A DNA stretch of 64,000 bases from Arenicola marina (GCA_964019135.1 OZ025260.1:25662254-25726253); one strand, 5' to 3'. Positions 49,086-60,439 are shown, counted from the stretch's first letter. The notes: a model not told the origin generated them from the letters alone. A program made the numbers and translations.

Positions 49086-50985
49086 TACCTTGCCTGGGTT
49101 GGCTTTTGACCTGTCACGCCATGTTGTTTCTTTGCCGGGGTTGGGTTTCGAACTGTCGTGTCCTGTCATTTTTTTGCCAGGGTCGGCTATAGAACAGTTG
49201 GGTCCTGTCATTTCCTTGTCTGGGTTGGCTTCCCACCTGTCACGTCATGTCGTTTCTTTGCCGGGGTTGGGTTTCGAACTGTCATGTCCTGTCATTTTGT
49301 TGCCAGGGTCGGCTATAGAACAGTTGGGTCCTGTCATTTCCTTGCCTGGGTTGGCTTCCCACCTGTCACGTCATGTCGTTTCTTTGCCGGGGTTGGGTTT
49401 CGAACTGTTGTGTCCTGTCATTTTGTTGCCTGGGTTGGGTTTCGAACTGTCGTGTCCTGTCGTTTCCTTACCACAGTTGGGTTTCGAACTGTCGTGTCCT
49501 GTCATTTCCTTGGCAGGGTTGGGTTTCGAAGTGTCCTGTCCTGTCATCTTCTTGCCAGGGTTAGCTTCCCACCTGTCTTGTCGTTTCCTTGCCAGGGTTG
49601 GCTTTCGAACTGTCGTGTCCTGTCGTTTCCTTGCCAGGGTTTGCTTCCCACCTGTCACGTCATGTCGTTTCCTTACCACAGTTGGGTTTCGAACTGTCGT
49701 GTCCTGTCATTTCCTTGGCAGGGTTGGGTTTCGAAGTGTCCTGTCCTGTCATCTTCTTGCCAGGGTTAGCTTCCCACCTGTCTTGTCGTTTCCTTGCCAG
49801 GGTTGGCTTTCGAACTGTCGTGTCCTGTCGTTTCCTTGCCAGGGTTTGCTTCCCACCTGTCACGTCATGTCGTTTCCTTGCCAGGGTTGGGTTTCGAACT
49901 GTCGTGTCCTGTCATTTCCTTGCCAGGGTTAGCTTCCCACCTGTCACGTCATGTCGTGTTCTTGCCAGGGTTGGGTTTTGAACTGTCATGTCGTGTCGCT
50001 TCAGATGCAGGGAAAGGTGGGGTTATGAACTGTCACGTCATGTCGCTTCCTTGCCAAAGTTGGCTTCCAACCTGTCACGTCATGTCGCTTCTATGCCAGG
50101 GTTGGCTTCTGACCTGTCACGTCATGTCACTTCCTTACCAGGGTTGGGTTTCGAACTGTCGTATCCTTGCCAGGGTTGGGTTTCGAACTGTCGTGTCCTG
50201 TCATGTCCTTGCCATGGTTGGTTTTCGAACTGTCATGTCATGTCGCTTCAGATGCAGGGAAAGTTTGGGTTCTGAACTGTCATGTCATGTCGCTTCCTTA
50301 CCAAGGTGGGCTTCCAACCTGTCACGTCATTCGCTTCCTTGCCAGGGTTGGCATTCGAACTGTCGTGTCCTGTCATGTCCTTGCCAGGGTTGGGTTTCGA
50401 ACTGTCGTGTCCTGTCGTGTCCTTGCCAGGGTTGGCTTTCAAACTGTCATGTCGTGTCGCTTCAGATGCAGGAAAACTTTGGGTTCTGAACTGTCATGTC
50501 ATGTCGCTTCCTTACCAAGGTGGGGTATCCAACCTGTCATGTCACGTCGCTTCCTTGCCAGGGTTGGGTTTCGAACTGTCGTGTCCTGTTGTGTCCTTGC
50601 CAGGGTTGGGTTTTCGAACTGTCGTGTCCTGTCGTGTCCTTGCCAGGGTTGGCTTTCGAACTGTCATGTCGCTTCAGATGCAGGGAAAGGTTGGCTTCCA
50701 ACCTGTCACGTCATGTCGCTTCCTTACCAAGGTTGGCTTCCAACCTGTCACGTCATGTCGCTTCCTTGCCAGGGTTGGCTTCTGACCTGTCACGTCATGT
50801 CGCTTCCTTGCCAGGGTTGGCTTTCGAGCTGTCGTGTCCTTGCCAGGATTGGCTTTCGAACTGTCATGTCGCTTCCTTACCAAGGTTGGCTTCCAACCTG
50901 TCACGTCATGTCGCTTCCTTGCCAGGGTTGCCTTCTGACCTGTCACGTCATGTCGCTTCCTTGCCAGGGTTGGCTTTCCAACTGT
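49086..50985 (-). repeat. ~42-bp minisatellite, inverted copy, about 45 units
   Basis: Units read CTTGCCAGGGTTGGCTTTCG then AACTGTCATGTCATGTCG on the plus strand, the reverse complement of the 32.6-35.6 kb array. Variant units with CTTCAGATGCAGGGAAAGGT correspond to the CCTTTTCCTGCATCTGAAG type there. A ~205-bp internal duplication is visible (the block at 49450-49640 recurs at 49672-49850). Long plus-strand frames in all phases are repeat products. Confidence 0.93.
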
Positions 50986-50999
50986 CCCTCATACCCCTC

Positions 51000-51230
51000 T
51001 CCAACCATCCATCCCTCACACCAAACCTCATTGGCCTGCTGTCATTCTTGTACTGTTCATATGTGACTGCACACTCTGTACACGAAGGTGCTGTCCATAC
51101 ACATGTCAGTGCTGTATGCCGCTGTACAGATTGTGAGTACATGTTTGTAGACGTTGTATTCCTGTTCACTGGCAGGAGTCACTGGCAGGAGTGCCCTCGA
51201 TTTTCGTGACGGCTTACATGGAAGATGGAC
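51000..51230 (-). repeat. Flank of the inverted 42-bp array
   Basis: It contains the reverse complement of the two blocks that flank the first array (51061-51104 and 51206-51225), in the same relative order when read on the minus strand. The blocks are about 100 bp apart here and about 165 bp apart at 32.4 kb, so the spacer has changed length. Confidence 0.65.
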
Positions 51231-51859
51231 CCGAAAATCTGGGGGTCACTCCACGAATCGTCTATCTATTGCTAATAAAAGAATCGGGTTGAGACGATAC
51301 AGTGCACTTGATCAAATAATATTCGAATTAAAAAATATTACTATTGCAATAATGATAATGCTTCGTGTTACATCATAATTACCTTAATTATTATCGTTCA
51401 AGCAGTGGATGCCGGTTGTAGGCATATATTGCAGAAGTCTTTGCAACCTGAGGATGCTGGGCTGATGGTTCTAGCCACATGGTAACTAGGAAAGCCTGTA
51501 ACAAAAGATTATCATACCATTGTCAAAGTCCAAAACGCTCAATGAAGACTTATTTTCTCATCAATTCAATATCTTTGTCCTCTTCAGCCAAGTTTGACTG
51601 AAGTTCTTGTATTTCTTTCCGGGAGATTTCTTCTCATTTACACCTGTGACAGATTTTTTCTATCACTTGAGGTTTCTCTTGGACAGCTTCAGCGGTATAT
51701 GTGTCGGATGTGTATGTATGTGGGTCCTACAATGTCCTGAGAAACACACCTAATCATGTTGATATGTTTTGTTTAAAGCACGATGTCTTTTTCTAGCTCT
51801 CCTATGTTTATATAGCGGGTAAGAATATATGCGGACGATATAAACCACAGTAATGTTCA

Positions 51860-52418
51860 CTCTATTATGCACCCAAACTTGACGTGAGTCTGGAGGGAAC
51901 GGCACCATGTCTTTCTTAAAGCGCTCCAATTAAAATCGTCTTTGGTAAATTGCTCCCAGCAAATCAGTGCTAGTTGTAATCTGTCAGAAAGAGGAATAGT
52001 AAATACATACAGATTTACATGTCTTAACATATCCCCACCACAGTATTCCATGTACAGTATTCATTGGCCTTGGGCAAGGCGGGATCTGGAAGGGCCATCT
52101 GGTTTCCATGTCACCTTCACTAGACCATGCAATATCCAGATAGGATACCGGTAGGCCTTGCCAAGCGACGACGTCTTACTGTTAGTTACTGCAATGTAGG
52201 GTCAGTGTTATAGTCCAAGTAAACTAAATTTTAGGCGATACATTCGACTATTCTCTTCCACTAACAGTGGCAACAAATGAACGAATACCTAACCATTAAG
52301 CCCACCATCACTTCGGATTATTACGATCCATTCTTGGAGTATTTTTTTGTCCTTGGGTAAATGGTGGAAGCTGTTTTTGGCTGTCATTTACACAGTAAGG
52401 AACAAAGCAGTGCGCCAT
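51860..52418 (-). pseudogene. Decayed THAP-domain locus (two exons)
   Basis: The THAP domain is a C2CH zinc-dependent DNA-binding fold found in host regulators and P-element-type transposases. Exon 1 starts at ATG 52418 (GGCAACATGGCGCAC) with MAHCFVPYCVNDSQK, giving the C-x4-C pair. After a one-base frameshift near 52366, another frame gives FHHLPKDKKILQEWIVIIRS, the canonical FHxxPxD...W block. A donor GATG|GTGGG follows at 52306. A pyrimidine-rich acceptor (TCCTCTTTCTGACAG) precedes exon 2 at 51980, which reads LICWEQFTKDDF: the third Cys and the Phe are kept, but Gln replaces the zinc-binding His. A second frameshift leads to RFKKDMVPFPP, the C-terminal VP motif. The intron is about 325 bp. 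Reading phase does not match across the junction. Host or P-like origin cannot be decided. Confidence 0.75.
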
Positions 52419-52519
52419 GTTGCCACCCACGTTTCGCGTTGCTGCGCGGGCAGCCTCGTTCTCGTGCCGCATGCATAAATTTTGAGAAGGGCCTATAGGA
52501 CGCACACGCATTGTGGCTA

Positions 52520-53130
52520 AACTGCTGCCATGACAAATTATAGGTCCTCGAACACAAAAAGCAAGAAATATTTTTTTTAAAGTTTAGAAATGTGAGAAAT
52601 ATGCACCTCTCCCACACCGACACAAGTAATTGCAGCGGGTGGCCTGAGGGGACGGGGGTTGCTCTGAAATAAGATTTGGCATATGAGCCGTTCGAAAGAC
52701 CTAAACTGCAGCAAGGCAGCAATTACCCGTACTAGTTATTTTCCCTAATTTGTTCATATTAAGACAGAAATGTACATTGAAATTATAATTGACAAAACGG
52801 ACACGTATAAACAGATATATTGGCTAAGCCCAAGACTACGCATTAACCCACCGGGGGATTCAATTGCATTGTACGGTGACATTATTGCTTTTGAATAGTA
52901 GAAATATGCTAATAAAGGATATTAGATTTCCATGACGCTGAAACTAGTATGTTCTAGCCGACAAAATTCTCGTCTGTATATAATAAATGTGTATCGTTTT
53001 AATCTGTCTTGGACTGGTCAGTGATTAACTTAACCTGAAAGGCGCATTTTGCGTCATTCTGTCTCAATGTCATCAAAACATACTTGTCAATGCCAAACTG
53101 AAAACCAGTGAAACAAATACCAAAACGCAT
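52520..53130. other. AT-rich unique sequence, no recognised gene
   Basis: Upstream of the THAP start on the minus strand. No other exon-like signal was seen. Poly-A/T stretches occur (52560-52580). Confidence 0.4.
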
Positions 53131-53135
53131 ACCAT

Positions 53136-53222
53136 ATGGAAAGCATTCGCAAATATATATTTGACAGTCGTGGCTCCAACGCGGAAGCCACAGTTGTCTC
53201 ATTATTTGGCCAGATGTGTTAG
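53136..53222 (+). other. Short enolase-like N-terminal reading frame
   Basis: ATG 53136 opens 28 codons with MESIRKYIFDSRGSNAEATV near the start. Enolases begin with an I-x-K...IFDSRGNPTVEV pattern. The IFDSRG core and the following TV are present, but the NPTVEV block is altered (SNAEATV), and the frame stops at once after LFGQMC. It may be a small retro-derived or exon-derived enolase fragment, or a chance resemblance. No further enolase sequence follows. Confidence 0.25.
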
Positions 53223-53314
53223 ATGGAAGACACTCACTGGACCAGATTATATGTAACTGCACGCGGACAAGGCTGTAAAATAATATGTCAGGCTTCTAAT
53301 AAGAGTCTGGAAGG

Positions 53315-53515
53315 GAGGTTCCAATGTCCAGTCTCGATTTTTCAAAATTCTCAGTGTCGAATGTCGATTTTTTACGACCTTCCGTGTCGCAATTTTTCTT
53401 TAAAATCTGTGCCAATGTCCCTTTTTCAAAACCTCAGTGTCGGAATGTGGGGGTCAATGTCGAATGTCGATTTTTCAAATATGCCAGTGTCGTGTGTCGC
53501 CATTTACCCCTTCCA
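53315..53515. repeat. Degenerate repeat built on TGTCGAATGTCGATTTTTCA
   Basis: Words such as CAGTGTCGAATGTCG, CGATTTTTCAAA and CCAGTGTCG recur four to five times at about 35-50-bp spacing. The units are poorly conserved. Confidence 0.5.
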
Positions 53516-53649
53516 GACCCCATCTAATCGTCAAAGGTCTTCAAAAGGCCCTTCAGTGGGTCACCACAGGAGACGCTCAACTCCCTAGAAGTGGCCCTGA
53601 CGACGGAGGGATCACTGGTAGTGATGACAGACGGCCGGGGAGAACGGTG

Positions 53650-53697
53650 GAGGGGGGGGGGTGGGGGCTGGGGGCTGGGGGCGGGGGGTGGGGGGGA
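53650..53697. repeat. G-rich tract with quadruplex potential
   Basis: Runs GGGGGGGGG, GGGGG, GGGGG, GGGGG, GGGGGG and GGGGGGG are separated by single T, CT or C. This is the densest G4-type motif in the second half of the window. Confidence 0.7.
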
Positions 53698-54461
53698 TCT
53701 TCCATGTCCACTCAATCGTCAATACGTCTACATGCAGATAGCTTATCGGGAGCCACCGCTTGAGAACGGAATCCGTTTCGTCAGGTACTTTTTTTAAAGG
53801 GGACCCGCGCCGGTTTCAAAACGAGGCACATCAAAAGACAGGCGAAAGACCACCCTAAGTGGTCTCGTCTAGCTGGCTGCTGCAGTCCGCCAACGTAAGA
53901 AAAACAGGCCGCTTTTTTTTTTTTGGAAAGGTACACTAGGGAGATGGGGCGGTTCTGGGGATCGGGCATCTGAGGGGTGAGGGATAAAAGAAGGGGATTG
54001 AGGATACATACAGTGTAGTCGTCAGAGCCGCATCACACTTTGTTGACGTAGTTAATTCCTGGCAATCCTGCTACCCCTCCCCCTCCCCACCCCCTAACCC
54101 TCCTCCTCCTCAAAAGTTGGGACTCTTGGTCCACACAGCGGGAGTGGCAATCCACAGCAACGTTGACTCAGGATAATGTGTAATCTCACCAGAAAACAAT
54201 GGCGGAGCGGAGTATCATTTTGGCGCCATAAGGGTTCACGTCACTCCGCATGGCGGGAAAAAAGTAGTTCGGTCTGGGCAGTAGGACCCTCGAAATGGTA
54301 AATGGGGAGAGGAGGCTCTCGCTCTCTCCTCCTGTCCCGACCTCTCCCATCCTGCCCCTCCCCTCACCCTCTCCCATCCTCCCCCTTCTCTCACTCTCTC
54401 TCCACCACCACTCCAGAAAAGCCCCAAGCGCTACCCCAACGTTCCTATCTCGCTTACCCCT

Positions 54462-55320
54462 CCCCTCTATCGTTACCCCTCTCCCGCTACACTCTTCCTC
54501 TATCGTTACCCTCTATCGTTACCCCTCTCTCGCAACCCCGTTCCTCTATCGTTACCCCTCTCGCTACGCTCTTCTTATGTCGTTACCCCTCTCGCTACCC
54601 TGTTCCTTTGTCGTTACCCCTCTATCGTTACCCTTCTATCGTTACCCCTCTATCGTTACCCCTCTATCGTTACCCCTCTATCGTTACCCCTCTATCATCA
54701 CCCCTCTATCGTTACCTCTCTATCGTTACCCCTCTATCGTCACCCCTCTATCGTCACCCCCTCCCTCTATCGCTACCCCTCTTTCGTTACCCCTCTCGCT
54801 ACCCTCTTCCTATGTCTTTACCCTCCATCGTTACCCCTCTCGCGCTACCCCGTTCCTCTATCGTTACCCTCCATCGTTACCCTTCATCGTTACCCCACCC
54901 CTCTATCGTTGCCCCTCTATCGTTGCCTCTCTATCGTTACCCCTATATCGTTACCCCTCTATCGTTACCTCTCTATCGTTAACCCTCTATCGTTGTCTCT
55001 CTATCGTTACCCCTCTATGGTTACCCCTCTATCGTTACCTCTCTATCGTTACCCCTCTATCGTTACCCCTCTATCGTCACCTCTCTATCGTTACCCCTCT
55101 ATCGTTACCCCTCTATCGTTACCCCTCTATCGTTACCCCTCTATCGTCACCCCTCTATCGTTACCCCTCTATCGTTACCCCTCTATCGTTACCCCTCTAT
55201 CGTTACCCCTCTGTCGTTACCCCTCTATCGTTACCTCTCTATCGTTACCCTTCTATCGTTATCCCTCTATCGTTACCCCTCCATCGTTAGCCCTCTATCG
55301 TTACCTCTCTCTCGCTACCC
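54462..55320. repeat. 14-bp minisatellite TATCGTTACCCCTC
   Basis: About 60 units. Because 14 is not divisible by three, the translation cycles through PLYRY, PSIVT and PLSLP in every frame, and several long overlapping plus-strand frames result. None is a gene. Confidence 0.93.
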
Positions 55321-55898
55321 CCTACCTCTATCGCTACCCCTCTCTCTACCCCCTCCCTTTATGGCCACCCCTCTCTTGATAGCCCCTTCCTCTATTGTTA
55401 CTCTAACTCTATAACCCCTCCCTCTATCGTTGCCCCTCTCACGCCATCTCCTCCCCTTCTTTCTCTAACCTTCGCGCTCTCGCTATCCCCCTCTGGCTAC
55501 TCCCCTCCTCCTTCGTTACCCCTTTCAGGGTAACCGCCTGTTGCTTACCCTTTCTGTATCGTTACCCCATCTCAGGGTAACACCCTCTCGCTTACCCCTT
55601 CTCACTATATGTACCCCATCTCAGGGTAACACCCTGTCGCTTACCCCTTCTCTCTATCTGTACCCCATCTCAGAGTAACACCCTCTCGCCACCCCCTGTC
55701 TCCTTCGCTACCCCTTTCAACGTAACTCCCTGTCGTTTACCCCTTCTTTCTATCGGCACCCCATCTCAGGGCAACCCGCTCTCGCCACCCCCTTCTCCAC
55801 GCTACCCTTTTCAGAGTACCCCCCCCCCCCCCCGCTTACCCCTTCTCTCTATCGTTACCCCATCTCACGGTAACCCCCGCTCGTCAACCCCTTCTCCG
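55320..55898. repeat. Degenerate ~50-bp repeat derived from the 14-bp array
   Basis: GTACCCCATCTCAGGGTAAC recurs at about 50-bp spacing (55561, 55611, 55660), followed by ACCCTSTCGCTTACCCCTTC. The words resemble the 14-bp unit, so this looks like a secondary, longer-period amplification at its edge. Confidence 0.7.
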
Positions 55899-57389
55899 TC
55901 GCTACCCCTTTCGCGGTAACCCCCTTTCGCTTACCCCTCCTGTCTATCGTTACCCCCCATCTCTTGCTACCCCCTCTCACTAAGCCTTCTTCCTACATGC
56001 TGCTACCCCTTCTCGATAGTCTCTCTTCTATCGCTACCCGCTCTTCGGTAGCCCTCGCTACCACGTCCCCCACCCCCCCGACCCTTCCATTTGCTCCCTT
56101 GAGAGCCCTGATAGGCGGGGTGCGAGGTTGTCTACCGTCTGGACTAGTTTCAGCCCTCCTATACCGATGCATCATGGGTAGACTCACTTGACTGTGAGTG
56201 TCGCAGACAGCAAAGTGGACAACCTACATGTCATATCTATTTATAGGCCACTTGTCACCCAGAAAAACGACTCCTTGGTTGCTGCTGAAATCAACCACTG
56301 TCAACCATGACCTGGTCGTACCCAGCAAAAACTGCGATTTGCTGTCGTCTTGCTGTCCGTGTAAGTAGTTTGTTCTCCGAGAAATGAATACACGGGTCAT
56401 GTCACTGGGGATAAACTATAGTTTTACGGGCGCCTATTGAAAGAAATATCCGCTTTAGTCTCACTTTTCCTGGCGTTTTGCAGCCTAACCCTTGTGTCCG
56501 GATACTAAACCCTTGTGTCCGGATACCACCAAACCCTTGTGTCCGGATACCACCAAACCCTTGTGTCCGGATACCACCAATCCCTTGTGTCCGGATACCA
56601 CCAAACCCTTGTGTCCGGATACCACCAAACCCCATTTGTCCGGATACCACCAAACCCTTGTCTCCGGATACCACCAAACCCTTGTGTCCGGATACCACCA
56701 AACCCTTGTGTCCGGATACCACCAAACCCTTGTCTCCGGATACCACTAAACCCTTGTGTCCGGATACCACCAAACCCTTGTGTCCGTATACCACCAAACC
56801 TTTGTGTCCGGATACCACCAAACCCTTGTGTCCGGATACCACCAAACCCTTGTGTCCGGATACCACCAAACCCTTGTGTCCGGATACCACCAATCCCTTG
56901 TATCCGGATACCACCAAACCCTTGTGTCCGGATACCACCAAACCCTATTTGTCCGGATACCACCAAACCCTTGTCTCCGGATACCACCAAACCCTTGTGT
57001 CCGGATACCACCAAACCCTTGTGTCCGGATACCACCAAACCCTTGTCTCCGGATACCACCAAACCCTTGTGTCAGGATACCGCCAAACCCCAAATGTCCG
57101 GATACCACCAAACCCTTGTGTCCGGATACCACCAAACCCTTGTGTCCGGATACCACCAAACCCTTGTGTCCAGATACCACCAAACCCTTGTGTCCGGATA
57201 CCACCAAACGCCATGTGTCCGGATACCACCAAACCCTTGTGTCAGGATACCGCCAAACCCCAAATGGACGGATACCACCAAACCCTTGTGTCCGGATACC
57301 ACCAAACCCCATATGTGGCTGGTGCTTAAGTACAACAGTGACAGATTACCTTCCACATCTTTATAATTCCTGGGTGTTTCCTCTACAGA
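55899..57389 (+). repeat. Tandem segmental duplication, copy 1 (1491 bp)
   Basis: It starts TCGCTACCCCTTTCGCGG and ends GGGTGTTTCCTCTACAGA. The segment holds a ~580-bp unique part (55899-56482), a 24-bp minisatellite (56484-57312) and an ~75-bp tail. Copy 2 follows immediately at 57390. The unique parts differ only by scattered substitutions and small indels. Confidence 0.92.
56484..57312 (+). repeat. 24-bp minisatellite in copy 1, ~34 units
   Basis: The unit is AACCCTTGTGTCCGGATACC plus ACCA. All three plus frames and the minus frames are open for hundreds of codons (PNPCVRIP, YHQTLVSG, DTTKPLCP and GLVVSGHK patterns), as expected for a 24-bp period without stops. Variants such as CCCATTTGTCCGG and CCAAATGTCCGG are interspersed and repeat in order, which indicates block duplication inside the array. 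Confidence 0.93.
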
Positions 57390-58974
57390 TCGCTACCCCT
57401 TTCGCGGAAACCCCGTTTCGCTTACCCCTCCTGTCTATCGTTACCCCCATCTCTTGCTACCCCCTCTCACTAAGCCTTCTTCCTACATGTTGCTACCCCT
57501 TCTCGATAGTCTCTCTTCTTTCGCTACCCGCTCTTCGGTAGCCCTCGCTACCACGTCCCCCCCCCCCGACCCTTCCATTTGCTCCCTTGAGAGCCCTGAT
57601 AGGCGGGGTGCGAGGTTGTCTACCGTCTGGACTAGTTTCATCCCTCCTACACCGATGCATCATGGGTAGACTCACTTGACTGTGAGTGTAGCAGACAGCA
57701 AAGTGGACAACCTACATGTCATATCTATTTATAGGCTACTTGTCACCCAGAAAAACGACTCCTTGGTTGCTGCTGAAATCAACCACTGTCAACCATGACC
57801 TGGTGGTCGTACCCAGCAAAAACTGCGATTTGCTGTCGTCTTGCTGGCCGTGTAAGTCGTTTGTTCTCCGAGAAATGAATACCCGGGTCATGTCACTGGG
57901 GATAAACTATAGTTTTACGGGCGCCTATTGAAAGAAATATCCGCTTTAGTCTCATTTTTCCTGGCGTTTTGCAGCCTAACCCTTGTGTCCGGATACCAAA
58001 CCCTTGTGTCCGGATACCACCAAACCCTTGTGTCCGGATACCACCAAACCCTTGTGTCCGGATACCACCAAACCCTTGTGTCCGGATACCACCAGACCCT
58101 TGTGTCCGGATACCACCAAACCCCATTTGTCCGGATATCACCAAACCCTTGTGTCCGGATACCACCAAACCCTTGTGTCCGGATACCACCAAACCCTTGT
58201 GTCCGGATACCACCAAACCCTTGTGTCCGGATACCACCAAACCCTTGTGTCCAGATACCACCAAACCCTTGTGTCCGGATACCACCAAACCCTTGTGTCC
58301 GGATACCACCAAACCCTTGTCTCCGGATACCACTAAACCCTTGTGTCCGGATACCACCAAACCCTTGTGTCCGGATACCACCAAATCCTTGTGTCCGGAT
58401 ACCACCAAACCCCTGTGTCCGTATACCACCAAACCTTTGTGTCCGGATACCACCAAACCCTTGTGTCCGGATACCACCAAACCCTTGTGTCCGGATACCA
58501 CCAAACCCTTGTGTCCGGATGCCACCAAACCCTTGTGTCCGGATACCACCAAACCCTTGCGTCCGGATACCACCAAACCCCATGTGTCCGGATACCACCA
58601 AACCCTTGTGTCCGGATACCACCAAACCCTTATGTTCGGATACCACCAAACCCTTGTGTCCGGATACCACCAAACCCTTGTGTCAGGATGCCGCCAAACC
58701 CCAAATGTCCGGATACCACCAAACCCTTGTGTCCGGATACCACCAAACCTTTGTGTCCGGATACCACCAAACCCTTGTGTCCGGATACCACCAAACCCTT
58801 GTATCCGGATACCACCAAACCCTTGTGTCAGGATACCGCCAAACCCCAAATGTCCGGATACCACCAAACCCTTGTGTCCGGATACCACCAAACCCCATAT
58901 GTGGCTGGTGCTTAAGTACAACAGTGACAGATTACCTTCCACATCTTTATAATTCCTGGGTGTTTCCTCTACAG
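57390..58974 (+). repeat. Tandem segmental duplication, copy 2 (1585 bp)
   Basis: It has the same order of unique part, 24-bp array and tail as copy 1. It is 94 bp longer, which is almost exactly four extra 24-bp units. After the end (CTCTACAGA) the sequence becomes unrelated (CAAACAACAGCG), which fixes the duplication boundary. Confidence 0.92.
57975..58900 (+). repeat. 24-bp minisatellite in copy 2, ~38 units
   Basis: The unit and variant types are the same as in copy 1, with several additional units. It yields the same frame artefacts on both strands, including a 377-codon plus frame and a 361-codon minus frame. Confidence 0.93.
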
Positions 58975-59039
58975 ACAAACAACAGCGAATATCTGGTATT
59001 GCAATTTCAATACTACAAACACATTCTTCAATTGAATGA

Positions 59040-59262
59040 AAAAGAGAAACTCAAAGTATAACTGGCCAGATGATATCTAAAAGGGCGCTTAAAAGAAAAA
59101 CTGATCAGGTCGAATATAAAGTGCAATTCGAAGCAAAATTTATCAGCTGAAATGGAAAGTGAAATTGATCAGGAGAGATGCAAAGTAAAATAATTCAGGT
59201 GAAATTAAGAGCGAAAGCTATCAGGTGAAATTCAAAGTGAAGTTTACCAAGTGAAATACCAT
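59040..59262. repeat. Degenerate ~33-bp AT-rich tandem repeat
   Basis: About seven units share ATCAGGTGAAATTCAAAGTG and AAATT blocks, with strong divergence. The next kilobase (59262-59975) is AT-rich with no gene I can support. Confidence 0.55.
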
Positions 59263-59967
59263 TGGAATTCCTGTGGCCAATGTCCGCTCAGTTGGCTCGC
59301 GAAAGGCTATTGGTAATTTCAAATCTTTATTGTTTCAATGACCTATATGACGTTGATGTGGTAGAAATATATAAGAGATGGCATTAATTTGTCCATTATT
59401 AAAGAGATCTTTCTCATTAAAACAAAGCAAAAAATCAAGTCAAAATTGTCGAGATTCTTGTCCCTCGTCAGGGTGCAGCCACTCGATAATAATCATTACA
59501 ATATTTATATTTGCATCGTAAATTAGAGCAAATTTCTTTTAATAGTAAATATCCGTATATTTAGTACTAAAACTAATGTAAAATCACTGAACATTTGCAT
59601 CACGTTCTCCAGTGAAGCAACTTGTAGATTGTTTTTTGCCACTCACAAGATTCGATTCCAGTCGCCTTTACGTTAAAATTATTGAAAACAATAATGGCGC
59701 ATTTCATGCCCCCAAAAAATATTTTCCTTACTTGCTTAGAGACACAATTCCCCGTCATGGTAAGCTTTCTATGTGGTTGCGAGCGACCGGCTAGCCGTTG
59801 TGAAACAACGGTGCTGTAAATACAGATAGTTGCCTCCCTCCCTCCCCGCCAAGCCAAACGCCCAATCGCATCAGTGATGTTTGTCTTCCGTTAAAGGAAG
59901 ACCGAGAAAAAGAAGGTTTATGACGGCACAAAAAGTCATCATACAGCCGATGGCTTTTATCAAGTGA

Positions 59968-60150
59968 TGGGGTGGGGAGTGAGTGGTGGGGGGGGGGGGG
60001 GGGAGGGAGGGGGCGGGAGAGGGCGTGGATGCGGGATGAAGGGAGGGAGGAAGGTGGGAGTCGGTGAGGAAGGGGTGGCGGGTGGATGATGGAGGGGTTG
60101 GGTGAGGCAGGGGGATGAGGGGGAGGGGTGGCGGTTGGCGGGTGGGGGGA
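59968..60150. repeat. G-rich low-complexity tract
   Basis: GGGGGGGGGGGGGGGG at about 59988-60003, followed by GGGAGGGAGG, GGGGCGGG and GGTGGG words. Minus frames are Pro/Ser/His-rich by composition. Confidence 0.65.
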
Positions 60151-60439
60151 GGGTTACCCGAAGTGGTCCTGCCGACCAATCAGACGCCGGCGTATGAACA
60201 ATGTTTGGCTTTCACAAAACATCGCCGAGCAGTGACATTCATCCGACCTTATCCATCGATTTGCGGGGGACGCCGACAACGGTTGGTGAGACTGGGAGAA
60301 GGGAAGATGAGGACTGAAGTATGGAGGGGGGACGTGGCAGGGTGGGGGGGGGGGTGGTGGTGCTTGAAGAGGGATTGTGTTGGATAACCTGCCACAGTGA
60401 CGTGGTGACAGAGGGTCTGCTGTCAGGCTGCGTATTTCC

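Noticed and set aside
49090-51066. Plus-strand repeat proteins (up to 299 codons)
   Set aside because: They are the same repeat as above in the inverted array, with overlapping frames.
54199-54232. ATGGCGGAGCGGAGT start near an E2F-like TTGGCGCC
   Set aside because: It opens only ten codons and no donor follows. The GGCGG word alone is weak evidence.
54295-55379. 331-codon Leu/Tyr/Pro/Ser protein
   Set aside because: It is a translation of a 14-bp repeat, and the peptide motif simply cycles through the three frames.
14712-58900. CRISPR array
   Set aside because: The repeats are directly adjacent with no unique spacers, and the sequence is eukaryotic.
56402-59061. Several 180-377-codon repeat proteins on both strands (NPCVRIPP, GFGGIRTQ, VVSGHKGL)
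   Set aside because: All frames of the 24-bp arrays are open. None has an independent start, signal or domain.
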